Of a stretch of DNA of 64,000 nt, positions 46,005 to 54,674 are shown one piece after another. Where the stretch lies: the NCBI RefSeq assembly GCF_014489515.1, contig NZ_CP060782.1, forward strand, positions 1,674,001-1,738,000, given 5' to 3'. Position 1 is the first letter of the stretch. Each line of letters opens with the position of its first letter. The position numbers and the translations under genes are program-made. This DNA comes from Sphingomonas sediminicola. Its GTDB lineage: Bacteria > Pseudomonadota > Alphaproteobacteria > Sphingomonadales > Sphingomonadaceae. Below the pieces are notes generated by a model that was given only the letters and a program-made list of their open reading frames with translations, did no database searches and was not told where the DNA came from.

Positions 46005-47582
46005 TTAAGCTGCGGCAGCCTTTCCAGCCCGTTCTGCCGCCATCGACTGGACGAGCTTCAGCGCTTCGTGAGCGGACACAGCCGATCCTTCCTGCCAGAG
46101 GCCGAGATAGGACAAATGCTCGCCCGCAAACACGATCGGTCCTTCCGGACGCAAGAGCTCAGCATATCCGTCACCGCGAGGGCCCGAATCGCCGGGGCCA
46201 TTGCCCCAAAGAGCGCCTACGCCTTCCGAATAAGGGACCTGCCCCCAGTTCACGGCCAGCGGGCTTTCGAGGAGCTTGGACTTCCCCGGATGAAGCGCCT
46301 CGATCGACTCCCGGCTGATCCGGATCTGCTCCGCGATCGGCAGCTTGGTGAAGGCCTCCGGCGTGTTTTCGTGCGTCCATCCCGCGACATAGGCGCCGAC
46401 GATCACACCCCGGGCGCCATGATGCCCGGAACTGGGATAAAGGACGTTTTCGTTCAGACGATCGGTCCAAGCCAACCCGCCATAAACGCCATCCGCTTCC
46501 CAGAACCGGGGCGCCTCGAAAGCGACCTTCGCACTCCGCAGGATCACGACCTTTTTGAGAGCGGCCTTCTTTGCGGCCGAGAAGTCGTTCGGAATCCGCT
46601 CCAGCAAGGTCGGCGGAAGCGTGACGATTGCGAAGTCGGCTTCGGTCGCCTGCCCGCCATGCTCGACGCGCACGCGATCGCCGATCCGCCGGATCCCGGT
46701 GACGGGCGTGTTCAGTCGAACGTTTGTCTTCACCTGCTCGTAGATCCCATGCGCGATGCGATCCATTCCGCCGACAGGCTGAAGCATGGTCGGCTGCATA
46801 TCGATGATGGACTCGAAGATCTGCGGGAATGCCGCGCCGCGTGACGGAAGGATTTCCTTGAGCGTCAGCGGGTCGATCGCTTTCCCTTCGATCGTGTAAC
46901 CGCCCGGCCATTGGGTATAGCCGGAGCTGGCGTTGCCCCGATAAACGCCTTTCTCGTCGAGGAAAGCGTAGAACCCGAGGAACTGCCGGAACGCATCCAA
47001 CTCGTCCTTCGGCATCGCGGCGTTCAATGCGTTCTGGTCGATCGCCTTCGCCAGCAGTTCGCCCATCCGGCCGCGCAGGTCGTAGATCATCTGGCGACCG
47101 GAATGCACCTTGCCGTCGAAATCCCATCCGGTCGCGTGGTGACTGTTGATAAAGGTCTCGAGGGGGACGTTGAACCGCCGCGCGTAGCCCAGGATCACGT
47201 GGTGCCACGACGGGATGCGGGCTGGCCCCGCATTGAAGTACATTCCGTCCGAGAAATTGGCCTGCTGAAACGGCCGGTCGTTCTGGATCACCCGGTCCTT
47301 GCCTCGGATCGTCCAGGCCCGGCCTCCGACCCGGTCGCGGGCTTCGAGCACCGTTACGCGATAGCCGGCCTGCTGAAGCTCGTAGGCCGAGACCAGCCCT
47401 GCGATCCCCGCGCCGAGAACCACGACCGAGCGGCCGTTTCCGGATGACTTGGGAAGAGTGAAATCCGCCGCGGCGGCGGCTGTCGGGATCGACAGCCCCA
47501 GCATCTGCATCGCTGCGAGCGCCGCGCCGGCTCCGCCGACCTCCCCGACACGCAACAGCACTTCTCGCCGACTGACCGTCAT
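46005..47582 (-). CDS. Tat-exported flavin amine oxidase
   Basis: A 525-residue FAD-dependent oxidase of the flavin monoamine/L-amino-acid oxidase family. The N-terminus has a twin-arginine-type signal (MTVSRREVLLRVG, then a hydrophobic stretch to TAAAAA). The dinucleotide fold is SVVVLGAGIAGLVSAYELQQAGYRVTVLEARDRVGGRAWTIRG. The C-terminus has the second FAD contact PEGPIVFAGEHLSYLGLWQEGSAVSAHEALKLV. Members oxidise amines or amino acids to imines, making H2O2. The substrate cannot be deduced. The frame is intact. Confidence 0.88.
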   Translation of the reverse strand: MTVSRREVLLRVGEVGGAGAALAAMQMLGLSIPTAAAAADFTLPKSSGNGRSVVVLGAGIAGLVSAYELQQAGYRVTVLEARDRVGGRAWTIRGKDRVIQNDRPFQQANFSDGMYFNAGPARIPSWHHVILGYARRFNVPLETFINSHHATGWDFDGKVHSGRQMIYDLRGRMGELLAKAIDQNALNAAMPKDELDAFRQFLGFYAFLDEKGVYRGNASSGYTQWPGGYTIEGKAIDPLTLKEILPSRGAAFPQIFESIIDMQPTMLQPVGGMDRIAHGIYEQVKTNVRLNTPVTGIRRIGDRVRVEHGGQATEADFAIVTLPPTLLERIPNDFSAAKKAALKKVVILRSAKVAFEAPRFWEADGVYGGLAWTDRLNENVLYPSSGHHGARGVIVGAYVAGWTHENTPEAFTKLPIAEQIRISRESIEALHPGKSKLLESPLAVNWGQVPYSEGVGALWGNGPGDSGPRGDGYAELLRPEGPIVFAGEHLSYLGLWQEGSAVSAHEALKLVQSMAAERAGKAAAA

Positions 47583-47785
47583 GCCGCCTCCCCTGTTTCG
47601 ATTTGCCTGGACTTACCTCCGGAACACTCGGCCACACGCTCGACTCGCCCCTGCGTCGTGCGACTGTCCGATAGACTGACAGGGAAATGCGGCTTGCGCC
47701 TCAAATATTCGACCAAGCACCGCATCGCCTCACGGTTTGGTGCGTTCTTTCAACAGTTTGAACCACCTCGACGGGAGACATAACA

Positions 47786-48240
47786 ATGGAAAACAAGGAC
47801 CAGATCACAGCACTCAACACGCTGACTGCGACGCTGATTGACAGCGTGAACGGCTACCGCGATGCCGCCGAGGATTCCGAAAGCGGCCGCTTCCAGCAGA
47901 TGTTTCGAGAGCGCGCGGACGAGCGCAGCCAACTTGTTGAAGAGCTTCGCGATGAAGTACGAAGGCTCGGGGAAACCCCGAAGACGACGGCAGCTTCATG
48001 GGCAAGACCCACCAGCGCTTCATGGACTTGAAGTCGGCGATCATGGGCCGCGACGAGAAAGCGGTGATCAACGAAGTCGAGCGTGGCGAAGACTATCTCA
48101 AGGAGAAGTTCGAGACCGCGATCGAAAGCGGCCATCTGGCCGGTGAAGCTCGCCAGTGCGTCGAACGCGCCTATCAGTCTATCCGCGCCGGCCACGACCA
48201 GATCAGCCAGCTCAAGCATGGCATGGAAGCGAACAGCTAG
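47786..48240 (+). CDS. DUF2383/PA2169-family four-helix protein, frameshift near 47975
   Basis: About 151 residues. The first half is NTLTATLIDSVNGYRDAAEDSESGRFQQMFRERADERSQLVEELRDEVRRLGG, with the ferritin-like helix pattern. A G is missing in the run near 47975; the rest reads EDDGSFMGKTHQRFMDLKSAIMGRDEKAVINEVERGEDYLKEKFETAI. This family (PA2169-like) resembles ferritins and is often induced by stress. The gene stands alone with an ACGGGAGA site. Confidence 0.82.
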
Positions 48241-48297
48241 TCCCGATTGATCTTCCGGGAACCAACGGCGGCGGCGCGAAAGCGTCGCCGCTTTTCT

Positions 48298-48963
48298 TCA
48301 TGCCCCGAACAGAAGCTTGACGTGGCTCCGGAACAGCCGGGTCTGGCGGCCCATCATTGCGGGGTCGCGTAGCGCCTTGGCGTAAATGATCGCGCCTTCC
48401 ACGATGATCGTGAGGTGGTCCGCAAGCGCATCAAGATCTGCCTCCATTTTCGGAGGATGAAGCTCGACGATTTCTTTCAGCCAGTCGGCGAAGCGCTGCC
48501 GCGTCCTCAGCAAATAATCGACATTCATCCTCTTCATCTCTGAATCGAACAGCCGCTCCTGGTAGGTCACACTCGCTACCATGCAGCCGGGATGAAGCGT
48601 CTCCATGTCGTCCATCATCTGGGCGTAGAGATTGAGGAAGATGAGCAGGCTCTGGAGCGGATCGTCGCTCAGCTCCCGCGCCCGCTGCTCCAGCGTCTCG
48701 ATGATCTTCTCGTCTTCGGAAAGGAAGCGGTCGAACAGCTGCCGCGCCATGTCGTTCTTGTCGCGGAAATGATAGAAGAAGCCGCTCTTCGTGATGCCCG
48801 CGGCCTCGACCAATTCCTCGATCGAGGTGGCCGCGAACCCCTTCTCGACGATAGACTCGTAAGCGATGTCGAGGATCCGCTCGCGCGTCCGCTCACCTTT
48901 GGTCTGGGCGGCGGATTCCAACTGTACCTCAGGTCCAGTTTTCTCGATCAACCTGTCGACCAT
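48298..48963 (-). CDS. TetR/AcrR-family transcriptional regulator
   Basis: A 221-residue regulator. The N-terminal HTH reads TRERILDIAYESIVEKGFAATSIEELVEAAGITKSGFFYHFRDKNDMARQLFDRFL, a textbook TetR domain. The C-terminal ligand domain is helical and includes HPGCMVASVTYQERL. I take the ATG at 48963, preceded by GAGGC; an upstream ATG at 48990 adds nine residues without a good site. Divergent from the hydroxylase-family gene, which is a plausible target. Confidence 0.87.
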   Translation of the reverse strand: MVDRLIEKTGPEVQLESAAQTKGERTRERILDIAYESIVEKGFAATSIEELVEAAGITKSGFFYHFRDKNDMARQLFDRFLSEDEKIIETLEQRARELSDDPLQSLLIFLNLYAQMMDDMETLHPGCMVASVTYQERLFDSEMKRMNVDYLLRTRQRFADWLKEIVELHPPKMEADLDALADHLTIIVEGAIIYAKALRDPAMMGRQTRLFRSHVKLLFGA

Positions 48964-49108
48964 TGCCGCTTTGCCTCGCTGCGAACCCATGCCAAGCTAC
49001 GCGAATAACAGGGGAAATCCCATTACGCGCAAGAACTGACCGCGCTCTTGCTAGAGCTGCTATAAGCGCTCGGAGTATTTACGTCCCCACACAGAATTGG
49101 GGGAGATG

Positions 49109-49831
49109 ATGATCGGTTTGTACCACTATATTGCGGCCGGGCTGTTCGCCGGCTTTGCGCTGCTGGAACTCCTCCTCGCGGGTCGCAAGTTCCCGGCTAT
49201 TACGCATTGGCGCCTGCAGGGCACCGCCTTCACCTTGCTCTATTTCGCCGTGGCCACTTACGCACCTCTATTCTGGGACGGATGGCTCGGCGAGCATCGT
49301 CTGTTCGCTGCCGACACGCTCCCCCTCTGGGTGCAGATTCTCGGCGGCTTCCTCGTGCTCGAGCTCGGCATCTATGCCTGGCACCGGACCATGCACAACG
49401 TGACGTTTCTGTGGCGCTGGTTCCATCAGATGCACCACAGCCCGGAGCGCGTGGATATCTGGGGTGCGCTCTACTTTCATCCGTTCGATTCGATCGGCTG
49501 GGCTTTCCTCGGCAGCCTTGCCCTGGTGCTCGGTTTCGGGGTCAGCGCGGAGGCGGCAATCGCGATCAATGTGATCGCGACCTTCTACGGCATGTTCCAG
49601 CACCTGAACGTCCGCACCCCGCATTGGCTGGGCTACATCATCCAGCGGCCGGAGAGTCATTCCTGCCATCACGAACGGGGTGTTCACGCGCGGAATTATT
49701 CCGACCTTCCGCTGTGGGACATGATCTTCGGAACGTTTCACAACCCGAAGGAATTCACCGGTGAGTGCGGCTTCTACGACGGCGGCTCGAAGCGCGTCGG
49801 GGACCTCCTGCGCGGAAAGCTGATCGCTTGA
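49109..49831 (+). CDS. fatty acid hydroxylase/sterol desaturase-family membrane protein
   Basis: A 240-residue integral membrane di-iron protein. The three His clusters are complete: HRTMH (in YAWHRTMHNV), HQMHH (in WFHQMHHSPE) and HSCHHERGVH, with a further H in the TFYGMFQHLNVRTPHW loop. Four hydrophobic segments surround them. Members hydroxylate or desaturate lipids, for instance carotenoids or fatty acids. A GGGGGAG site precedes two ATGs; I choose the second for spacing. A TetR regulator is divergent. Confidence 0.87.
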   Translation: MIGLYHYIAAGLFAGFALLELLLAGRKFPAITHWRLQGTAFTLLYFAVATYAPLFWDGWLGEHRLFAADTLPLWVQILGGFLVLELGIYAWHRTMHNVTFLWRWFHQMHHSPERVDIWGALYFHPFDSIGWAFLGSLALVLGFGVSAEAAIAINVIATFYGMFQHLNVRTPHWLGYIIQRPESHSCHHERGVHARNYSDLPLWDMIFGTFHNPKEFTGECGFYDGGSKRVGDLLRGKLIA

Positions 49832-49839
49832 CCGATGGG

Positions 49840-49861
49840 CGCCGGATCAAGTTATCCGGCG
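49840..49861 (+). terminator. terminator after the hydroxylase-family gene
   Basis: A perfect 8-bp stem (CGCCGGAT with ATCCGGCG) around a 6-base loop lies nine bases past the stop codon. The T tract after it is weak. Confidence 0.65.
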
Positions 49862-49907
49862 TTCAGCCTTCTGTGCTAAAGCGCGGGGCATCAGTAGGAG
49901 GACTACA

Positions 49908-50281
49908 ATGCGTTCGGTCCTGTTGATTGCCCCGCTTCTTCTTTGCGCCGACCCGGCAGCCGCCCAGGTTGTTGGTGCCCCCGTCCAGTCCATCGCTCTC
50001 TACAGCTACGGCTTCAATCCGACCCCGATCGTACTCAATGCGGGTAAGGCGGTGACTTTGAGCTTCGTCAATCGCGCCGGGAAGAGCCACGACTTCACCG
50101 CCGAGAAGTTCTTCCGCGCGTCGAAGATTCTTTCGGGCAAGGTCGGAGAGGGCGAAGTGGACCTCGCCCCGGCCAGACGGCAAGCGTCACGCTCATTCCC
50201 GCCGCCGGGCGTTACAAGGCTCATTGCGGACACCCGTTCCACAAGATGCTCGGAATGCATACGGACATCATCGTCCGTTAG
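49908..50281 (+). CDS. periplasmic cupredoxin-like copper protein, frameshift near 50170
   Basis: About 124 residues. A signal peptide (VLLIAPLLLCADPAAA) is followed by IVLNAGKAVTLSFVNRAGKSHDFTAEKFF, with the first copper His in KSHDF. A G is missing near 50170; restored, the protein continues GQTASVTLIPAAGRYKAHCGHPFHKMLGMHTDIIV. The Cys, His and Met of the type 1 copper site are in order (C-x4-H-x4-M). It is probably a small blue-copper electron carrier or copper-binding protein. The restored stop is 50279-50281. Confidence 0.8.
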
Positions 50282-50287
50282 TCGGGC

Positions 50288-50600
50288 CTATGGCTTGCCG
50301 AAAGTCTTCACGAGCTTGAGTTTGAACTCCGGCTGGCTTTCCCTTCTCTCATAGTCTTCCTGCACCAAAGGCGCTCGCAGACGGTGCCCGAAGCGCGTCG
50401 TCCCGTGGCCATTCAGGTTCGCGGTCACCGACAGGGTGGGGCTGAAACTGTGCGTGTAGGCGAGGTTCAGCGAATATATTCGCTGCGGCGGCGGATCTGG
50501 AAATCGCGTGACGGGCTCTCGTAGGTCAGCTGCACCTGCGCGATGTCGCCCGTGGAGGTTGTAAATCACGAATTGCTTGGGTGGGTCGGATTGACCGGAT
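50288..50600 (-). pseudogene. C-terminal remnant of an outer-membrane beta-barrel receptor
   Basis: The readable end is YSLNLAYTHSFSPTLSVTANLNGHGTTRFGHRLRAPLVQEDYERRESQPEFKLKLVKTFG, with alternating polar/aromatic strands. Before it, another frame reads GDIAQVQLTYESPSRDFQIRRRSEYI. These fit the last strands of a TonB-receptor-like barrel. The upstream 500 bases on this strand do not continue the protein, so the gene is truncated as well as frame-broken. It is probably a remnant, although a rearranged assembly cannot be excluded. Confidence 0.6.
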
Positions 50601-50639
50601 CTGGCCGGCCGCTCGAAAGCGCCTGGCCTAAATAGAAAT

Positions 50640-50663
50640 GGGGCCGGCATTGCTGCCAGCCCC
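50640..50663 (-). terminator. terminator at the end of the candidate RNA
   Basis: On the minus strand, GGGGCTGGCA and TGCCGGCCCC pair with one mismatch around a 4-base loop, followed by ATTTCTATTT. The orientation implies a minus-strand transcript coming from the gene-free region up to 51110. Confidence 0.6.
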
Positions 50664-51110
50664 CACTGCGCCGAGCGAAGGATATGCCGGTCAAGTGGTC
50701 CAAGTCCCAGGGGACCTATTCCAAAAGTCCTGGCTCACCAGCTCAGGCGTCGCTTCCCATCTGACAGCTCCCTCCGAAGAGGAGACCGACCGTCTACTTG
50801 GCTGCGCTGCCCGAAGGCTCGCTTCCCTTTCGACTATCGGTGCCTGGCTAAGCCAAAGCCACCCGATGTTCTGCGGCCCTTCTTGGGTCGACCACTCTTG
50901 CGTTTCGCTTTGTTCTTCCGCCCGAGGGCTTCCGAACCGCGTCGCGCTAGAGGAAGATCAACTCTTCCGGCGCCTCTTCCCGACTGGCGCCACAAACCTC
51001 CGAAGAGTTTCGCATTGCCTGTCGGCGGAGATCGGTCCTTCCGTCACCCTCCGCTCCCTTCTGTCCCTTGCGGGCCTTCCGGTGGAGGCGGGGACTTCCG
51101 TCCCGATCAC
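50640..51110 (-). ncRNA. candidate structured non-coding RNA
   Basis: No convincing protein is present on either strand, yet the minus strand is rich in stable hairpins. These include GGGAC-GGAA-GTCCC (51091-51104), CTC-TTCG-GAG (50998-51007), GCC-TTCG-GGC (50809-50818) and CCTC-TTCG-GAGG (50771-50782). AACTCTTC can pair with GAAGAGTT (50960-50967 and 51002-51009) around two GGCGCC copies, as an alternative to one of the loops. It ends in a hairpin terminator. UUCG and GNRA-type loops in one strand suggest an RNA of about 470 bases. It is not ssrA, and I found no RNase P core motif. A small basic protein in frame is the main alternative. Confidence 0.4.
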
Positions 51111-51271
51111 CATTTGACAATGCACGTCGCCGCCGAGTCGGGGAAGCGAAAAATATGTGCTCAGGCCTGTGGATAACGGGGATACTGGGAACAACAGTCG
51201 GAACATTTCATGATTCCCACGAGTCGCCCACTTTGGTTGCCGTTCCGTTCCCCCTAACCTACCTCCAACCC

Positions 51272-53584
51272 GTGCCAGATTCGTCCGCCGACCTGCCCGA
51301 CTCGCCCGACTCGAGTCGCGAAGCCCCCTGGCTCGCCGGCCTGAACCCGCCGCAGCGGGAGGCCGTGCTTACGACTGAGGGCCCCGTGCTGGTCCTCGCC
51401 GGCGCCGGCACCGGCAAGACCTCCGCCCTCACCGCTCGCCTCGCCAACCTCATCGCAACCCGCAAGGCGTGGCCGAGCCAGATCCTCGCCGTCACCTTCA
51501 CCAACAAGGCCGCGCGCGAGATGAAGGAGCGCATCGCCAGGATCAGCGGCGGAGCGATCGAGGGCATGCCGTGGCTCGGCACCTTCCACTCGGTCGCCGC
51601 GCGCATGCTCCGCAGCCATGCCGAGCTCGTCGGCCTGCAGTCCAACTTCACCATCCTCGACACCGACGACCAGCTCCGCGTCCTCAAGCAGCTGATCAGC
51701 GCCGTCAATCTCGACGAGAAGCGCTGGCCCGCGCGTCAGCTCGCCACCCTCATCGATCGCTGGAAGAACCGCGGCTGGACTCCGAAAGAGGTCGACCTCG
51801 GCGAAGCGGAAGCGTTCGGCCCCGGCCGCGGCCGCGAGCTCTACGCCGCCTACCAGGACCGCCTGCGCACCCTGAACGCCTGCGACTTCGGCGACCTCCT
51901 GCTCCACATGCTGACGATCTTCCGCACGCACCCCGACGTGCTGGAGAGCTACCGCGACCGTTTCCGCTACATCCTGGTCGACGAATATCAGGACACCAAC
52001 CAGTCGCAGTACGCCTGGCTCAAGCTCCTTGCCGAGCCGCGCCGCAACCTCTGCTGCGTCGGCGACGACGACCAGTCGATCTATTCCTGGCGCGGCGCGG
52101 AGGTCGCCAACATCCTCCGCTTCGAAAAGGACTTCCCCGGCGCGAAGGTCATCCGCCTGGAACAGAACTACCGCTCCACCTCGCACATCCTGGCCGCCGC
52201 CGACGGCCTCATCGCCAACAATGCCGGCCGCCTCGGCAAGACACTCTGGACCGACAAGGGCGACGGCGAGAAGGTCAAGGTCGTCGGCATCTGGGACGGC
52301 CCGGAGGAGGCGCGCCGCATCGGCGAGGATGTCGAGGGCATGCAGCGCCGCGGGCTAAGCCTCGACGACGTCGCCATCCTCGTCCGCGCCCAGTTCCAGA
52401 CGCGCGAGTTCGAAGAGCGCTTCATCGCGATCGGCCTGCCCTACCAGATCATCGGCGGCTTCCGCTTCTACGAACGCGCCGAGATCCGCGACGCCCTCGC
52501 CTACCTCCGCCTCATCCACCAGCCCGCCGACGACCTCGCGTTCGAGCGCATCGTCAACCAGCCCAAGCGCGGCCTCGGCGACAAGGCAATCGCCACCATC
52601 CACGCGCACGCGCGCGCGTCTCAGGAGCCGCTTCTGATCGCCGCCGCCAAGCTTCTCGACACGGACGAGCTTCAGTCCCGCGCCCGCTCTAGCCTCGGCC
52701 GTTTCGTCGCCGACATCGCCCGCTGGAAGCAGATGGCGAACGAGCTTCCCCATGCCGAGCTCGCCCGCATCATGCTCGACGAAAGCGGCTATACCGCCAT
52801 GCTCCAGGCCGAGCGCAGCGCGGAATCCGCCGGCCGCCTCGAAAACCTCGCCGAGCTCACCCGCGCGATGGAGGAATATGAAAGCCTCCCTGCCTTCCTC
52901 GAACACGTCAGCCTCGTCATGGACAATGACGAGAACCGGCAGGGCGAGAAGGTCACCATCATGACCATCCACGCCGCCAAGGGGCTGGAGTTCGACATCG
53001 TCTATTTGCCCGGCTGGGAGGAAGGTATCTTCCCGTCGCAGCGCGCGCTCGACGAAGGCGGCCTCGCCAGCCTCGAGGAGGAACGCCGCCTCGCCTACGT
53101 CGCCATCACCCGCGCGCGGAAAAAGGCGACGGTGATGCACGCCGCCAACCGGCGCATCTACGGCCAGTGGACCAGCTCCCTCCCCAGCCGCTTCGTCGGC
53201 GAGCTTCCCGAAGCGCATATCGATCAGGAAACGACCATGTCCGGCGGCGAGAGCCTGTGGCGCGCGCAATGGAGCGAGCGCGCCGATCCCTTCGCTCACC
53301 TCGGCCCCGCGCAAGGCATGCGAGCCGCGACCCGCGGCCCCGGCTGGCAGCGCGCGAGCCAGGGCGGCCGCTTCAACCGCGACCCCCAGCGCGTGATCGA
53401 AGCCAAGGCGTCTGCGGTGTCGCTAGGCAACCAGGGACGGACGGACCTGGAGCTCGGCCAGCGCGTGTTCCACGGCAAGTTCGGCTACGGCAAGATCGTC
53501 GCGCAGGAAGGCAACAAGCTCGAGATCGAGTTTGAGCATGCGGGGTTGAAGAAGGTTTTGGATTCTTTCGTCAGCGCCTCTTAG
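51272..53584 (+). CDS. UvrD/PcrA-family superfamily 1 DNA helicase
   Basis: About 770 residues. Motif I is VLVLAGAGTGKTSALTARLANLI, then QILAVTFTNKAAREMKERI, LGTFHSVAARML, motif II FRYILVDEYQDTNQSQYAWLKLLA, motif III CCVGDDDQSIYSWRGA, motif IV VIRLEQNYRSTSHIL, and the C-terminal VTIMTIHAAKGLEFDIVYLPGWEEGIFPSQRA with LAYVAITRARKKATV. The last 50 residues resemble the PcrA Tudor-like tail (GQRVFHGKFGYGKIVAQEGNKLEIEFE). It unwinds 3'-to-5' in repair and replication restart. The GTG at 51272 is the last start before the conserved part; earlier in-frame starts are possible. The frame is intact over 2.3 kb. Confidence 0.9.
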   Translation: MPDSSADLPDSPDSSREAPWLAGLNPPQREAVLTTEGPVLVLAGAGTGKTSALTARLANLIATRKAWPSQILAVTFTNKAAREMKERIARISGGAIEGMPWLGTFHSVAARMLRSHAELVGLQSNFTILDTDDQLRVLKQLISAVNLDEKRWPARQLATLIDRWKNRGWTPKEVDLGEAEAFGPGRGRELYAAYQDRLRTLNACDFGDLLLHMLTIFRTHPDVLESYRDRFRYILVDEYQDTNQSQYAWLKLLAEPRRNLCCVGDDDQSIYSWRGAEVANILRFEKDFPGAKVIRLEQNYRSTSHILAAADGLIANNAGRLGKTLWTDKGDGEKVKVVGIWDGPEEARRIGEDVEGMQRRGLSLDDVAILVRAQFQTREFEERFIAIGLPYQIIGGFRFYERAEIRDALAYLRLIHQPADDLAFERIVNQPKRGLGDKAIATIHAHARASQEPLLIAAAKLLDTDELQSRARSSLGRFVADIARWKQMANELPHAELARIMLDESGYTAMLQAERSAESAGRLENLAELTRAMEEYESLPAFLEHVSLVMDNDENRQGEKVTIMTIHAAKGLEFDIVYLPGWEEGIFPSQRALDEGGLASLEEERRLAYVAITRARKKATVMHAANRRIYGQWTSSLPSRFVGELPEAHIDQETTMSGGESLWRAQWSERADPFAHLGPAQGMRAATRGPGWQRASQGGRFNRDPQRVIEAKASAVSLGNQGRTDLELGQRVFHGKFGYGKIVAQEGNKLEIEFEHAGLKKVLDSFVSAS

Positions 53585-53921
53585 CGACTGTTACGTCGTG
53601 TTTTCTTCCGACCTCTTACAGACATTAGGCCAACAGTTCCTTTTCGGACTCGGTCGTGGGTCATCACCTCAGTAAGATCGGCCCGCGCCATCACTGCCGA
53701 GGAAATCGTCGCTGAGCGCCCACCCCGGAACCCATGATAGCCAAGCCCGAGTCCCAGACTTCAATTGGGAAGTCCAGCCAGACAGTCTTTTGTAGACCGA
53801 TGTCCAACGAAGGCCGCCACGGGAGCAAATCCCGTGACGTCGGACGCGTCTCGCAGCGCAGCTTAGGCCGCGCGCAACTTCGCCTTGGTGGAAATCCGGC
53901 AATCGCGGATCTCGCAGGCCT
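53585..53921. other. 337-base gap after the helicase gene
   Basis: No gene recognised. A perfect CACGGGA-GCAAA-TCCCGTG hairpin is at about 53819-53837 without a T run. A 37-codon minus-strand frame near 53590-53700 has no ribosome site and is probably chance. Confidence 0.4.
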
Positions 53922-54155
53922 TCAGGCTTCGGCGCTCTCCGCCAGCTGCGCGGCTTTCGCGGCGGCCAGGTCTGCGCGCATCTTCTCGGTGCGATCGGCT
54001 CGCGTGGCCATTTCCATCCACGCGGCCTCTGCACGGAGGCAGCGATCGCGCACGTTCTCGAGCGTCGCTTCGTCAGCCTCGGCGCGAGCCTGCTCGGCGC
54101 GGAGCCGGTAGACATCGCGGTCTTTCAATTGCCGTACGGATACGGGCTCGACCAT
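53922..54155 (-). CDS. small helical hypothetical protein
   Basis: A 77-residue protein rich in Ala, Arg and Glu, probably a coiled coil: VRQLKDRDVYRLRAEQARAEADEATLENVRDRCLRAEAAWMEMATRADRTEKMRADLAAAKAAQ. An AGGAGT site lies just upstream. The same kind of short protein is frequent in sphingomonads, without known function. Confidence 0.7.
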   Translation of the reverse strand: MVEPVSVRQLKDRDVYRLRAEQARAEADEATLENVRDRCLRAEAAWMEMATRADRTEKMRADLAAAKAAQLAESAEA

Positions 54156-54210
54156 TGTTCAACTCCTGGCTCCCTCCGCCCGCCCGCGCGAGGCGGAGCG
54201 GGCCGAAGGT

Positions 54211-54228
54211 CCTCCCGAAAACGGGAGG
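54211..54228 (-). terminator. terminator of the cold-shock gene
   Basis: CCTCCCG pairs with CGGGAGG around an AAAA loop (TTTT on the minus strand), 14 bases past the stop of the cold-shock gene. Confidence 0.65.
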
Positions 54229-54241
54229 GAATTCGCTTACG

Positions 54242-54448
54242 TTACGCGGACTGAAGGTTGACGGCGCTCATCTTACCGCGCCGGTCTTCTTCGAGCTCGT
54301 AGCTGACGCGCTGGTCCTTCTGCAGCGTGCGCATTCCGGCACGCTCAACGGCCGTGATGTGGACGAAAGCGTCGTTGCCGCCGTCCTCGGGTGCGATGAA
54401 GCCGTAGCCCTTTTGGTCGTTGAAAAACTTTACTGTGCCGATCGGCAT
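54242..54448 (-). CDS. cold-shock domain protein
   Basis: A 68-residue CspA-family protein. RNP1 reads KGYGFIAPEDG and RNP2 DAFVHITAVE, on a background of GTVKFFNDQKGYGFI. The start at 54448 gives the usual MPIGTVKFF and has an AAGGA site; the longer frame upstream is not homologous. It binds single-stranded nucleic acid. A long 5' leader (about 200 bases without a gene) precedes it, as is common for cold-regulated csp genes. Confidence 0.95.
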   Translation of the reverse strand: MPIGTVKFFNDQKGYGFIAPEDGGNDAFVHITAVERAGMRTLQKDQRVSYELEEDRRGKMSAVNLQSA

Positions 54449-54674
54449 ATTGTCGTTCCTTCCATGGAGGACCGCCAATCGGTCCTCTGGCGCTAGGAGA
54501 GGCGATAGAAGGAATGAGGAGCCGCAAAGCGCCTGGAGACCGTTCGATTGCGACTAGTAGCGCCCCCACATAAGCCTTTTGCCCGCAAATGTAACCTTTG
54601 AGCCAGAACGATGCCGGGAAGCTGGCGTTGACTCAGCTCTTCAAGCCAAAGGGCGACGCACTCAATAGGCGGGG

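Noticed and set aside
50640..51110. RNase P RNA
   Set aside because: The conserved GGAAAGTCCGGGC-type core and the ACAGAA/GGTAAGAG elements are absent on both strands.
50638..51117. 159-residue plus-strand open frame
   Set aside because: It lies antisense to the hairpin-rich region, begins within the terminator, has no ribosome site and resembles no family.
53819..53837. Perfect CACGGGA/TCCCGTG hairpin as a terminator
   Set aside because: No T tract, and no gene ends close by on either strand.
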